A stretch of 64,000 nt of DNA, taken from contig NZ_JAPNUE010000004.1 in assembly GCF_026626305.1 (NCBI RefSeq), positions 1 to 64,000 on the forward strand, written 5' to 3'. The translations under genes and the position numbers were made by a program. The stretch is from Frigidibacter sp. RF13 (GTDB taxonomy: Bacteria > Pseudomonadota > Alphaproteobacteria > Rhodobacterales > Rhodobacteraceae). Below are positions 1-7,941 of this stretch, piece after piece. The notes under the pieces were generated by a model that worked only from the letters and a program-made list of their open reading frames with translations, had not been told where the DNA came from and did no database searches. Each line of letters begins with the position of its first letter. Position 1 is the stretch's first letter.

Positions 1-61
1 TCATCACCCCCGTCAGTTCGGGGCCTTGAATCACGCAGCAGCGGCAGCCTCAAGCAGATCA

Positions 62-670
62 ATGGGTCCTGACCCTAGGCTTCGCGAGCTCCTTCCTACC
101 GATGGGTTCGTGAACACCTTTCTCAAGGTTAGTGATCGGCTCAACGACGTCGCTCGCGATTTTATCGGACTTTCTTCTTTCGTTGTCGTAGCGACAAAAT
201 CGTCCGGCGGCTTGATTGACGTTTCCCCGAAAGGGGACCCGGCAGGTTTTGTCGAAGTCTACGACGACAAGACACTGATTATTCCCGATCGTCTTGGCAA
301 TCACCGGGTCGACGGTTTCCAAAACCTCATTGAAGATCAGAATGTTGCTTTGCTTTTCATCGTACCCGGACACGGAGATACCCTGCGTGTTGCTGGTAAG
401 GCGCGTATTGTGCGGGATACGTCAATCAGCAGGCGTCATGCCGTCAACGGAAAAGAGCCACTTCTTGCTCTGGTCGTCGATGTAGAAGAGGCTTTCATGC
501 ACTGTTCAAAATCCATGATCCGTTCGCGCCTGTGGCAGTCGGATAGTTGGCCAGAACGCAGGTCGGCTCCAAGTCTTGCAGAATGGGTTATCGCGACGGT
601 TGATAGAAAACAAACAGTTGACGAGGTCCAACAGGATCACAGCAACGATGAAGCCGCTCGGCTTTATTGA
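62..670 (+). CDS. Pyridoxamine 5'-phosphate oxidase (PPOX)-type flavoprotein
   Basis: The 202-residue product resembles the FMN-binding split-barrel PPOX family, in particular the MSMEG_1061-like subgroup. Visible signatures are DVSPKGD near residue 53, IPDRLGN near 74 and a GDTLRVAGKARI strand near 104, which are typical of that subgroup. Members bind FMN or a deazaflavin in the cytoplasm and usually have unknown substrates. The ATG at 62 is preferred over an in-frame TTG at 26 because homology begins after it. By eye the gene has lower GC (roughly half to 58 percent in sampled lines) than the region to its right (about two thirds), so it may be a recent acquisition. It stands alone and converges on the rplI operon. 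The family call is fairly safe; the reaction is not known. Confidence 0.8.
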   Translation: MGPDPRLRELLPTDGFVNTFLKVSDRLNDVARDFIGLSSFVVVATKSSGGLIDVSPKGDPAGFVEVYDDKTLIIPDRLGNHRVDGFQNLIEDQNVALLFIVPGHGDTLRVAGKARIVRDTSISRRHAVNGKEPLLALVVDVEEAFMHCSKSMIRSRLWQSDSWPERRSAPSLAEWVIATVDRKQTVDEVQQDHSNDEAARLY

Positions 671-752
671 GCGTCGTGCCAGTCGTTTCACCTCGATTCT
701 AGTTCGGTCAAATTGGACTCAATCCGGACCAACACGTTCTCGCACCACCCCC

Positions 753-790
753 AAAGAAAAACCGCGCCGGGTTGCCCCGGCGCGGCTTTC
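753..790 (-). terminator. Rho-independent terminator of rpsF-rpsR-rplI
   Basis: A GC-rich stem (CCGCGCCGG at 762-770 with CCGGCGCGG at 777-785) lies just past the rplI stop. On the minus strand it is followed by a T-rich run (complement of AAAGAAAAA at 753-761). This is the classical layout for ending the ribosomal protein operon. Confidence 0.8.
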
Positions 791-811
791 CGTCCCTCGT
801 CTTGTCGAGGA

Positions 812-1381
812 TTATTCGTCGTTCGCAGCCGAACCCATCTCGTCGAAGAGTTCCGCAATCTCAAAGTCCGCCGCGGCTTCGGCTTCGGCGGCGAGTTCGC
901 GCACCGATTTGCCAGAGGCCTGCAGTTCGGCTTCTTCGGCCGAGCGGGCGACGTTCATCGTGATCGTGGCCGAGACTTCGGGGTGCAGCACGACGCGGAC
1001 GTCGTGGAGACCCAGTTCCTTGATCGGCTGGATCAGCACGACCTGCTTGCGATCGAGCGAGAAACCGGCGTCGGTTGCGGCTTCGGCGGCGTCACGCGGC
1101 GTGACCGAACCGTAGAGCGCACCGGCGTCCGAGGCCGAGCGGATCACGACGAACTTCTGGCCGTCGAGCTTCTCGGCGAGGCTTGCGGCCTCTTTCTTGG
1201 TTTCGAGGTTGCGGGCCTCGAGCTGGGCCTTCTGGGCTTCGAACGACTTGATGTTGGCGTCCGAGGCGCGCAGCGCCTTGCCCTGGGGAAGCAGGAAGTT
1301 GCGGGCATAGCCGTCTTTCACTTTGACGACTTCGCCCATCTGGCCAAGCTTGGCCACGCGTTCAAGAAGGATGACTTGCAT
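812..1381 (-). CDS. rplI: 50S ribosomal protein L9
   Basis: L9 binds 23S rRNA at the base of the L1 stalk and limits frameshifting. The N-terminus carries the family signature ([13 protein letters not shown] around residues 24-36) after the MQVILLERV start strand. The protein is 189 residues, longer than the roughly 150 of E. coli L9. The extra 35-40 residues form an Ala/Glu-rich tail, as is common in alphaproteobacteria. It is the last gene of rpsF-rpsR-rplI, 13 nt after rpsR, and is followed directly by a strong terminator. Identification is secure. Confidence 0.97.
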   Translation of the reverse strand: MQVILLERVAKLGQMGEVVKVKDGYARNFLLPQGKALRASDANIKSFEAQKAQLEARNLETKKEAASLAEKLDGQKFVVIRSASDAGALYGSVTPRDAAEAATDAGFSLDRKQVVLIQPIKELGLHDVRVVLHPEVSATITMNVARSAEEAELQASGKSVRELAAEAEAAADFEIAELFDEMGSAANDE

Positions 1382-1394
1382 ATCGGGTCGCTCC

Positions 1395-1622
1395 TTATTT
1401 CACGGCATAGGGCAGCAGGGCGAGGAAGCGGGCGCGCTTGATGGCCTGGGCCAGTTCGCGCTGCTTCTTGGCCGAGACGGCGGTGATGCGGGCGGGCACG
1501 ATCTTGCCGCGCTCGGAGATATAGCGCTGCAGCAGACGCACGTCCTTGTAGTCAATCTTCGGCGCATTCTCGCCCGAGAACGGGCAGACCTTGCGGCGGC
1601 GGAAGAAGGGTTTGTTCGCCAT
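1395..1622 (-). CDS. rpsR: 30S ribosomal protein S18
   Basis: S18 is a small 30S protein that pairs with S6 on the platform of the subunit. The 75-residue product has the usual basic start ([11 protein letters not shown]), the [14 protein letters not shown] segment near residues 22-35 and the closing [10 protein letters not shown]. Length is normal. It sits between rpsF and rplI in the conserved bacterial order, so translation with S6 and L9 from one mRNA is expected. Confidence 0.97.
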   Translation of the reverse strand: MANKPFFRRRKVCPFSGENAPKIDYKDVRLLQRYISERGKIVPARITAVSAKKQRELAQAIKRARFLALLPYAVK

Positions 1623-1648
1623 GGTTTTATCCTTTCAACAAGCCGGGC

Positions 1649-2092
1649 TCAGCGACGGTCGCCGAACGAGCGGCGTTCGCCGCCACGATCGCCACCGCGG
1701 TCGCCACCACGATCACCGCGGTCAAAGCGGGGGCGGTCGCCGCCTTCGCGGTCGCCGCGCTCGCGCTCGTCGCGCTTCTGCATCTGTACCGAGGGGCCAT
1801 CCTCATGCGCGTCGACCTTGATCGACATCACGCGCATTACGTCGTCATGCAGACGTGCCAGACGCTCCATCTCCTGCACGGCCGTGGCGGGCGCGTCGGT
1901 CCGGAAGAAGGCATAGTGACCCTTGCGGTTCTTGTTGATCTTGTAGGCCATGGTCTTCACGCCCCAGTATTCGGTGCCGACGACCTTGCCGCCGTTGTCC
2001 GAGAGGACCGTGGAGAAATGTTCGATGAGGCCTTCGGCCTGCGCGTTGGACAGGTCCTGACGCGCGATCAGCACATGCTCGTAAAGCGGCAT
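1649..2092 (-). CDS. rpsF: 30S ribosomal protein S6 with Arg/Gly/Asp-rich tail
   Basis: S6 binds S18 and 16S rRNA. Residues 1 to about 100 form the normal S6 fold (MPLYEHVLIARQDLS start, KGHYAFF near residue 58). From about residue 108 the chain is a low-complexity tail of RGD, RGGD and ERGD repeats running to residue 147. S6 proteins vary at this end; in E. coli the tail receives added glutamates from RimK, but no RimK is visible here. The start at 2092 has an AAAGGA ribosome site. First gene of the ribosomal operon, with a candidate promoter about 100 nt upstream. Confidence 0.96.
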   Translation of the reverse strand: MPLYEHVLIARQDLSNAQAEGLIEHFSTVLSDNGGKVVGTEYWGVKTMAYKINKNRKGHYAFFRTDAPATAVQEMERLARLHDDVMRVMSIKVDAHEDGPSVQMQKRDERERGDREGGDRPRFDRGDRGGDRGGDRGGERRSFGDRR

Positions 2093-2193
2093 GGCATTCC
2101 TTTCGTCTCGGGCGGCTTCACGGGCGGGTCTGACCTTCCGCGACCCGTTAGGAGAGGCTTCGCCGGTTGAAGTGATTGGCGGAAGGATGGGGC

Positions 2194-2221
2194 CTTATAC
2201 AGATTTGGCCGTTGGGCGCAA
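2194..2221 (-). promoter_or_regulatory. Candidate sigma-70-type promoter of rpsF operon
   Basis: On the minus strand a TTGCGC -35-like hexamer (2216-2221) and a TATAAG -10-like hexamer (2194-2199) are 16 nt apart, about 100 nt upstream of rpsF. The -10 fits well and the -35 weakly. Confidence 0.4.
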
Positions 2222-2229
2222 GGGTCGCG

Positions 2230-2922
2230 TCAGGCAACCTGGCGCGATAAAGGGGCAAAGGTGCTCAGGCCCAGCCAGTTGTTGATCGACCGGGCCAGTG
2301 CCTTGTCGCCGTCGATCATCAGCCGCCCGGCCGTCCGTTCCTCGCCAAAGGAGGTGATCCCCATCCAGACCGAGGTCATCGATCTGAGCGATCCGGTGAT
2401 CAGCAGATCGACATCGAAGCCCGGGTCGATCTTGCACATGTCGACCTCGCCGTTGTCGACAACCAGCCACCAGTGACGGTCACCCTCGACAAGTTCTGGA
2501 TACAGAAACTGAATCGTGCAGCGCCGCGCGGGCAGGGGCTTCGGTTTCAGGTTGCGCCGCATGTCCCACATCAACAGCGATGGGTCGAGATTCTTCAGGG
2601 AAAGCCGGGATTCGATCCAGCGATGGCCCCATTGGCCGAGCCCGACGATCAAGGGCTCCAGATCCCGGCCCATCGGCGTCAGCCGGTATTCGCTGCCGCC
2701 CGTCCCGAGATCGACGCTGGCGATGACGCCTGCCTCTTCCAGCTCTTTCAGCCGCTTCGACAAGAGTGCGGGCGACATTTTCGGCACCCCCCGGCGGATA
2801 TCGTTGAACCGGGTCGATCCGCATAGAAATTCCCGCAATATCAATGCGGTCCATCGCGTGCAGACCAGCTCCGCAGCCATCGACACCGGACAGAACTGCC
2901 CGTAGCCCCCTCGATCGCTCAT
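2230..2922 (-). CDS. HxlR-family winged-helix transcriptional regulator with SCP2-like C-terminus
   Basis: The first 100 residues contain the HxlR winged helix: a Cys-containing N-terminal segment (YGQFCPVSMAAE), then TRWTALILREF and STRFNDIRRGVP, and the recognition part SPALLSKRLKELE. The remaining 120 or so residues resemble the sterol-carrier-like domain often fused to this subgroup, probably a ligand or dimer module. The ATG at 2922 is chosen because a GGAGGGG ribosome site lies just upstream; a GTG at 2934 would overlap that site. The gene is divergent from an acyl-CoA dehydrogenase with a short shared spacer, so control of that gene is a reasonable inference. Ligand unknown. Confidence 0.85.
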   Translation of the reverse strand: MSDRGGYGQFCPVSMAAELVCTRWTALILREFLCGSTRFNDIRRGVPKMSPALLSKRLKELEEAGVIASVDLGTGGSEYRLTPMGRDLEPLIVGLGQWGHRWIESRLSLKNLDPSLLMWDMRRNLKPKPLPARRCTIQFLYPELVEGDRHWWLVVDNGEVDMCKIDPGFDVDLLITGSLRSMTSVWMGITSFGEERTAGRLMIDGDKALARSINNWLGLSTFAPLSRQVA

Positions 2923-2985
2923 CCACCCCTCCACGGCTTTCGGCGATCATAGCACTAGCCGGGCCAGTGACAAAGCACCGGTACA

Positions 2986-2995
2986 GTTCCTGAAC
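2986..2995. promoter_or_regulatory. Candidate operator in HxlR/acyl-CoA dehydrogenase spacer
   Basis: A short inverted repeat, GTTC-CT-GAAC, lies in the divergent spacer between the HxlR regulator and the acyl-CoA dehydrogenase. Its position suits an operator, but so short a palindrome can arise by chance. Confidence 0.25.
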
Positions 2996-3096
2996 TTGAG
3001 AGAATGGAGGGTGAGGCAGATGCTGCCGCTATCAGTTTGCCGCATAAGGGAGTAATGGCAATGACAATGGCAGTAGTGCAACGGGAGGATCAGGCG

Positions 3097-4212
3097 ATGG
3101 GTCACGAGACCTTGGCCGAAAAAGCCGACCGGCTGGCTCGGGACTGCGCATCGCGGGCCGAGGCGCATGACCGCGACGAGAGCTTCGTCGCCGAGAATTA
3201 TGAAAAGCTGAAGGCCGAAGGGTTGATCTCGGCGGCCGTGCCGAAGGAACTGGGCGGCCTCGGCGCCGAGGTGGGCGAAATGGCCGATGTCGTGCGCCGG
3301 CTCGCGCATGGCTGCGGCTCGACCGCGCTCGCCTTTTCCATGCACACCCACCAGGTGGTGATCCCCGCCTGGCGCTGGCGCCACCAGCCGCCCGCGGTGC
3401 CGAAGGTCGAACCGCTTCTGAAGATGGTGGCCGAGAAGAACATCGTGCTTCTGTCTTCGGGCGGCGGCGACTGGATCGGCGGCTCGGGCCGGGCGGAGAA
3501 GGCCGAGGGCGGCTGGCGCATCACGGCGCGCAAGCCCTTTGTCTCGGGCGGGCCGGTCGGAAATATCCTGATGACGACCGCGATTTCGGATGAGGGCATC
3601 CTGCATTTCGGCCTGCCGATGGCATCGCCCGAGGTCAAGCGTCTGGACACATGGCATACGATGGGCATGCGCGGCACCGGATCGGACGATGTCGAGATCA
3701 CCGACTTCTTCCTGCCCGACGACAAGGTGGCGCTGAAACGCCCGACCGGCGAATGGCATCCGCTGTTCCAGATCATCGCGACGCTGGCCTTCCCGCTGAT
3801 CTACGGCGCCTACCTCGGCGTCGCCGAAAGCGCCCGCGACATCGCGCTTGGCCTTGCGCAGAAGCGCAGGGGCGAGGCACGCCAGCCGCGGCTGGTGGGC
3901 GAGATGGAGACGACGCTTAGGGCCGCGCAGATGGCGCACCGGCACATGGTCATGACCGCCGAGACGATGGCCCCCGGCGCGGAAAGCGTCAGCGAGGTGA
4001 TGATCGGCCGCCAGCTGGTCGAGCAAAACGCGATCCGCACCGTCGAGCTGGCAATGGAGGTGGCGGCGGGACAGGGCTTCTACCGTGCCACCGGCCTTGA
4101 ACGGCGCTTCCGCGACGTGCAGGGCGCGCGCTATCACCCGATGCGGCGCGACGTGCAGCGGCTTTATACTGGCGCGCTGACCTTGGGCGATCCGGTCGAA
4201 AAGATCTACTGA
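3097..4212 (+). CDS. Acyl-CoA dehydrogenase family protein
   Basis: A 371-residue flavoprotein of the acyl-CoA dehydrogenase fold. It has an N-terminal helical domain (ENYEKLKAEGLISAAVPKELGG), a middle beta domain with the WHTMGMRGTGSDDVEI segment near residue 187 that resembles the FAD/substrate-contact region, and a C-terminal helical bundle ending in a QRLYTGAL segment. Family members oxidise acyl-CoA thioesters at C2-C3 with FAD, but some accept other substrates; the substrate is not deducible here. The ATG at 3097 has a GGGAGGA ribosome site 8 nt upstream. ATGs at 3055 and 3061 would add 12-14 residues and cannot be excluded. Divergent from an HxlR regulator. Confidence 0.85.
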   Translation: MGHETLAEKADRLARDCASRAEAHDRDESFVAENYEKLKAEGLISAAVPKELGGLGAEVGEMADVVRRLAHGCGSTALAFSMHTHQVVIPAWRWRHQPPAVPKVEPLLKMVAEKNIVLLSSGGGDWIGGSGRAEKAEGGWRITARKPFVSGGPVGNILMTTAISDEGILHFGLPMASPEVKRLDTWHTMGMRGTGSDDVEITDFFLPDDKVALKRPTGEWHPLFQIIATLAFPLIYGAYLGVAESARDIALGLAQKRRGEARQPRLVGEMETTLRAAQMAHRHMVMTAETMAPGAESVSEVMIGRQLVEQNAIRTVELAMEVAAGQGFYRATGLERRFRDVQGARYHPMRRDVQRLYTGALTLGDPVEKIY

Positions 4213-4219
4213 AACAGCC

Positions 4220-4252
4220 GGGCGGACTGCGCGGAACATCGCCGGTCCGCCC
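4220..4252 (+). terminator. Hairpin downstream of acyl-CoA dehydrogenase
   Basis: An inverted repeat GGGCGGAC (4220-4227) / GTCCGCCC (4245-4252) follows the stop codon within 10 nt, but only a poor T-tract follows. A weak terminator or RNA 3' end structure. Confidence 0.35.
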
Positions 4253-4359
4253 GTGTTAGGTGTTTGCTCGCGAACATCTCGTGTGGGGGTGTGCCGAATT
4301 GTCGGCAGTGCTGGAGATCGCCTAATCGGTGTTCAATGACTTCACACCGGAGATTTCCA

Positions 4360-4935
4360 ATGCGAATCCTTGCACTTGCCGCCGCTCTTGGCCTGTCCGC
4401 CTCCGCCGCCTTCGGCGCGGCCGAAACCTATCGGCTCGACCCCGGCCACAGCCAGATCCTGTTTTCCTACAACCACCTCGGTTATTCGACGAACTATGGC
4501 ATGTTCTCGGGCTTCGAAGGCGAGATCGCCTATGATGCGGCTGATCCCTCGGGGTCGAGCGTCGCTGTCAGCTTCCCGGTCAAGACGATGCTCACCGGCT
4601 GGCAGGCGCGGTTCGATCATTTCATGTCGCCCGATTTCTTCGACGCAGCCGAGGGCGAGATGGTGAGCTTCACCTCGACCGCCATCGAGGTCACCGGCGA
4701 GAAGAGCGCCAAGATTACCGGCGACCTGACGCTGAACGGGGTGACGAAGCCCGTTGTTCTCGACGCGGTCCTGACCCAGGCGGGCGACCATCCGATGGAG
4801 GGCAAGCCCTGGCTCGGCTTCACGGCCACGACCAAAGTCTTGCGGTCTGACTATGGCCTCGGCATGTTCGCGCCTTTCGTTGCGGATGAGGTCGAGGTCA
4901 GTATCTCGGTCGAGGCGGGCAAGGTCGACGGCTGA
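4360..4935 (+). CDS. Secreted YceI-family lipid-binding protein
   Basis: YceI proteins are small lipocalin-like beta barrels that bind isoprenoids such as polyprenyl chains in the periplasm. The first 19-20 residues form a Sec signal peptide ending in SAAFGA; the mature part opens with ETYRLDPGHSQILFSYNHLG, the family hallmark, and runs to 191 residues in total, a normal length. The ATG at 4360 is used because it begins the signal peptide and has a GGAG site 7 nt upstream. A second YceI domain, fused to a cytochrome b561, lies 0.6 kb away on the other strand, so the two may act on the same quinone-like ligand; that is inference. Confidence 0.9.
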   Translation: MRILALAAALGLSASAAFGAAETYRLDPGHSQILFSYNHLGYSTNYGMFSGFEGEIAYDAADPSGSSVAVSFPVKTMLTGWQARFDHFMSPDFFDAAEGEMVSFTSTAIEVTGEKSAKITGDLTLNGVTKPVVLDAVLTQAGDHPMEGKPWLGFTATTKVLRSDYGLGMFAPFVADEVEVSISVEAGKVDG

Positions 4936-5031
4936 CGGCCAATCCTGTTATTCCTTGAGCGCGGGCTGTCGCTTTGCTGCGGCGGCCCATCGTCTTTTCG
5001 CCCATCGTCCCGAACCGTTCCGGAGGTCTGA

Positions 5032-5544
5032 ATGAATATGACATCGACGCAAACCGCCGTTGCGAAACGCCCCGGGGCGGAGATTGATTTTGTCAGGTTG
5101 CCCAGCGTTGCGCCCGAGGTGATCCTCGATCACATGTCCGATCCGCGGATGGCGGAACACATGCCGCTGCTGACCGAACCCTGGACGCTGGAAACCGTCG
5201 CTGGGTTCGTCGCGGCGAAAGAGGCGTGCTGGCAGCGCGACGGGCTCGGCCACTGGGCGTTCCTTGCTGACGGGCGCTATGTCGGCTGGGGCGGGTTCCA
5301 GAAGGAGGGCGACGAATGGGACTTCGGCCTGGTGCTGCGCCCCGACGCCTTCGGCCTCGGCATGCCGATCGCGCGCAAGGCGCTGGCCTTCGCGCGGGAT
5401 GACGCGCGCATACCGTTCGTCACCTTCCTCCTGCCGCCCTCACGCCGCCATCTTGGCGCGCTGGCGCGGCTCGGCGCGGTCGAGACCGGCCAGATCGACT
5501 ATGAAGGCGAACGTTTCCGCAAGTTCCGTCTCGATACGCTCTAG
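5032..5544 (+). CDS. GNAT-family (RimJ/RimL-like) N-acetyltransferase
   Basis: The 170-residue product looks like a RimJ/RimL-type acetyltransferase that moves acetyl from acetyl-CoA to an amine. It shows the opening EIDFVRLPSVAPEVILDHMSDPRMAEHMP, a central GHWAFLADGRYVGWGGF strand pair, and a LRPDAFGLGMPIARKALAF segment that stands where the acetyl-CoA loop usually is, although the classical Q/RxxGxG/A motif is weak. The start has a GGAGG site 6 nt upstream. It converges on the b561-YceI gene with only 9 nt between them. Substrate unknown. Confidence 0.75.
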   Translation: MNMTSTQTAVAKRPGAEIDFVRLPSVAPEVILDHMSDPRMAEHMPLLTEPWTLETVAGFVAAKEACWQRDGLGHWAFLADGRYVGWGGFQKEGDEWDFGLVLRPDAFGLGMPIARKALAFARDDARIPFVTFLLPPSRRHLGALARLGAVETGQIDYEGERFRKFRLDTL

Positions 5545-5553
5545 CCGCGCGGG

Positions 5554-6732
5554 TCAATCGCCCCGCTGCGCGGTCAGCGCGATATCGACCCGGACCGCGA
5601 AGCCCACGGTGCTTTCGTCCGGATAACTTGGCCCCATGCCGAAATCGCGGCGGTCGAGCGTGACCGTGCCAGCCGCTGTGGCCGTGTCGCCGTCGATGGT
5701 CAGCGTGAAAGGCAGGGCGACCGGCAACTCCTTGCCGCGCAAGGACAGCGTGCCGCGTGCGGTGAGACTGCCCGCCTCGTCGGCGATGGTGGCCTTGAAG
5801 CGCGCTTCGGGGAAGGTGGCGCGATCGAAGAATTCCGGTCCTGCCGCCTGTTCGGTGACGGCGCCGAGCGTCATGCCCTCAAGCGGGATCGTCACATCGG
5901 TGTCGCCAGTGCGGCTGCCCTCATCATAGCTGATCCGGGCGGTCCAGCCTGCGAAACTGCCGGTGACCTCCTGACCCATCTGGCGGACGGTGAAGGTGAT
6001 CGTGCTGTCGGCCACGCTCCAGTTGCCGCCTTCGGCCGTAGCGACGGTAGCCGCGCCCTCGTTGCGCGATGGCGGCGCGAAGGTCAGTACCGCGGCGATC
6101 AGCGCACCCCAGAGCGCGAGCGACAGGAGCGCTGGGCGGTGGCTCGGTTCGGTCCGGCCGTCCCCGGCCGCACGGCCGGTGATCATCCGTGCGAGTGTGC
6201 CGTCGCGGTCGATCAGCACGTGTTTCACCGCGCCTGCCACGTGAAGGAGGATCGACAGGATCAGGAGTTTCGAGGCAACGCCATGGACCGCGCCCGCGAG
6301 ATGGGCAAGGTTTTCAGATTTCGGCACGAAGGGCAGCGATTGACCGAAGGGCCAGAGGATCGGCGCGAAGCCGGTCGAAGCCGCATGGCCGATCCAGCCC
6401 GAGAGCGGCAGGATGAGGATCGCGGCATAGAGCGACCAGTGGACGGCCTCGGCGGCAAAGGTCTCAAGCCGTCGCGCGGGGTGAATGGGGGCGGGTTTTG
6501 GTTGCGTCAGCGCCCAGAAGACGCGGACGAGCGCGAGCGCGAAAACGATGACGCCGATGGTCTTGTGAGCCGAATAGACGCGCGCCAGAAGCGCCGCGTC
6601 GGCGTCCGATGTGCGCGGCAATCCCTCCGCCCACAAGGCAAGCGGGATGTTCACGAGGATGAGGAGCGCCACAGTCCAGTGCAGCAAACGGGCGGCGCTG
6701 CCATAGGAACGGACGGTATTGGACAGGGACAT
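5554..6732 (-). CDS. Cytochrome b561 / YceI fusion protein
   Basis: A 392-residue inner-membrane protein. Residues 1-180 form a four-helix cytochrome b561 domain with candidate haem ligands His18, His56, His98, His150 and His164. A fifth hydrophobic segment at 202-220 leads to a YceI lipocalin-like domain at 235-392 (GNWSVADSTITFTV onward) that should lie in the periplasm. The arrangement suggests electron transfer to or from an isoprenoid or quinone-type ligand held by the YceI part; this is inference from domains. The ATG at 6732 is chosen because b561 homology starts there; the reading frame continues to 6990 but would overlap fabD. Two-domain proteins of this kind occur in proteobacteria. 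Confidence 0.87.
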   Translation of the reverse strand: MSLSNTVRSYGSAARLLHWTVALLILVNIPLALWAEGLPRTSDADAALLARVYSAHKTIGVIVFALALVRVFWALTQPKPAPIHPARRLETFAAEAVHWSLYAAILILPLSGWIGHAASTGFAPILWPFGQSLPFVPKSENLAHLAGAVHGVASKLLILSILLHVAGAVKHVLIDRDGTLARMITGRAAGDGRTEPSHRPALLSLALWGALIAAVLTFAPPSRNEGAATVATAEGGNWSVADSTITFTVRQMGQEVTGSFAGWTARISYDEGSRTGDTDVTIPLEGMTLGAVTEQAAGPEFFDRATFPEARFKATIADEAGSLTARGTLSLRGKELPVALPFTLTIDGDTATAAGTVTLDRRDFGMGPSYPDESTVGFAVRVDIALTAQRGD

Positions 6733-6943
6733 GTTTGCGCTTCCGATGCTGGATATCCGGGGGGGCAGGGCGAAGATAGGCCGTGGGCACGGTCGGCGGA
6801 AGGCGTCAGTTGCACAGGTCCTGTGCGGCGCAACCCGGGGGCGGCGCGCGGCAATCGGCGCGTTGCAGCGCGAGGCGATGCGGGGTATGGGGCGGAAACG
6901 GCCATGATAGGGCCGGAAGTCGTCGGTGACCGAGGGGAGTGAG

Positions 6944-7870
6944 ATGAAGGCATTCGTATTTCCGGGGCAGGGGGCACAGGTGATCGGCATGGGGCGTGCG
7001 CTGGCCGATGCCTATCCGGCCGCGCGCGCGGTCTTCGACGAAGTTGACGAGGCGCTGGGCGAGAGGCTTTCGGCCCTGATCTGGGAAGGTGAACAAGATA
7101 CGCTCACGCTGACCCAGAACGCCCAGCCCGCGCTGATGGCCACCTCCATTGCTGCCCTGCGGGCGCTGGAAGCGGAAGGTCATGCGGTGACGGACGCTGC
7201 CTTTGTCGCTGGCCATTCGCTGGGGGAATATTCGGCGCTGTGCGCGGCGGGTGCGATCAGCCTGTCGGATACGGCAAAGCTTCTGCGCATCCGCGGGCAG
7301 GCGATGCAGGCCGCAGTGCCGGTGGGTGTGGGCGCGATGGCCGCCCTGCTCGGCCTGGATTTCGCTGCGGCCGACGCGGTGGCGAAAGAGGCCGCACAGG
7401 GCGAGGTCTGTCAGGCCGCCAATGACAATGATCCCGCGCAGGTCGTGGTTTCGGGCCACAAGGGCGCGGTCGAGCGCGCGCTGGAGATCGCCAAGGCGAA
7501 AGGCGCCAAACGCGCGATCCTGCTGCCGGTCTCCGCCCCCTTCCACTGCGCGCTGATGCAACCCGCCGCCGACCGGATGGCCGAGGCGCTGGCCTCGGTC
7601 GAGGTCAAGGCGCCCGTCGTTCCGGTCGTCGCCAATGTACTGGCCTCTGCCAATGCGGACGCGAGCGTGATCCGCGATCTTCTGGTCCGCCAGGTAACCG
7701 GCTCGGTCCGCTGGCGCGAGTCGGTCGAGTGGATGGCGGCTCAGGGCGTGACGGATTTCTGGGAGGTCGGCGCCGGCAAGGCTTTGTCGGGCATGATCCG
7801 GCGCATCGCGAAAGAGGCGGTCTGCAAGGCGGTCGGCGCGCCGGAAGATATCGCGGGCCTTTCGGCCTGA
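6944..7870 (+). CDS. fabD: Malonyl-CoA:ACP transacylase
   Basis: FabD loads malonyl groups from malonyl-CoA onto acyl carrier protein for fatty acid synthesis. The 308-residue sequence has the FPGQGAQ start, the nucleophile elbow GHSLGE with Ser92, the conserved Arg117 (RIRGQAMQ) and His201 (PVSAPFH), which together make the active site. The ATG at 6944 follows a GAGGGGAG ribosome site; an in-frame start 18 nt upstream lacks support. fabG follows after 71 nt. The usual partners acpP and fabF are about 27 kb further on. Confidence 0.97.
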   Translation: MKAFVFPGQGAQVIGMGRALADAYPAARAVFDEVDEALGERLSALIWEGEQDTLTLTQNAQPALMATSIAALRALEAEGHAVTDAAFVAGHSLGEYSALCAAGAISLSDTAKLLRIRGQAMQAAVPVGVGAMAALLGLDFAAADAVAKEAAQGEVCQAANDNDPAQVVVSGHKGAVERALEIAKAKGAKRAILLPVSAPFHCALMQPAADRMAEALASVEVKAPVVPVVANVLASANADASVIRDLLVRQVTGSVRWRESVEWMAAQGVTDFWEVGAGKALSGMIRRIAKEAVCKAVGAPEDIAGLSA

Positions 7871-7873
7871 GGC

Positions 7874-7935
7874 GGGGAGGGCGCTGCCCTCCCCCGACCC
7901 CACCCGGGATATTTGGACCACAGTGAAGAAATGAG
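7874..7935. repeat. Hairpin plus REP-like intergenic sequence between fabD and fabG
   Basis: A perfect inverted repeat (GGGGAGGGC 7874-7882 / GCCCTCCCC 7886-7894) is followed by CCCACCCGGGATATTTGG and an AGTGAAG motif. I recall similar dispersed intergenic sequences in Rhodobacterales genomes, but only one copy is visible here, so the repeat call rests on memory. Confidence 0.35.
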
Positions 7936-7941
7936 GGCGAG

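Noticed and set aside
1670-1770. A CRISPR-like or satellite repeat
   Set aside because: The short CGGTCGCC-type repeats are in frame in rpsF and encode its RGD-rich tail; unit length is irregular and there are no spacers.
2947-4239. A 430-codon open frame on the minus strand opposite the acyl-CoA dehydrogenase
   Set aside because: It mirrors a real gene with clear homology; its translation is Arg/His/Ala-rich with no recognisable domain, as expected for antisense frames in GC-rich DNA.
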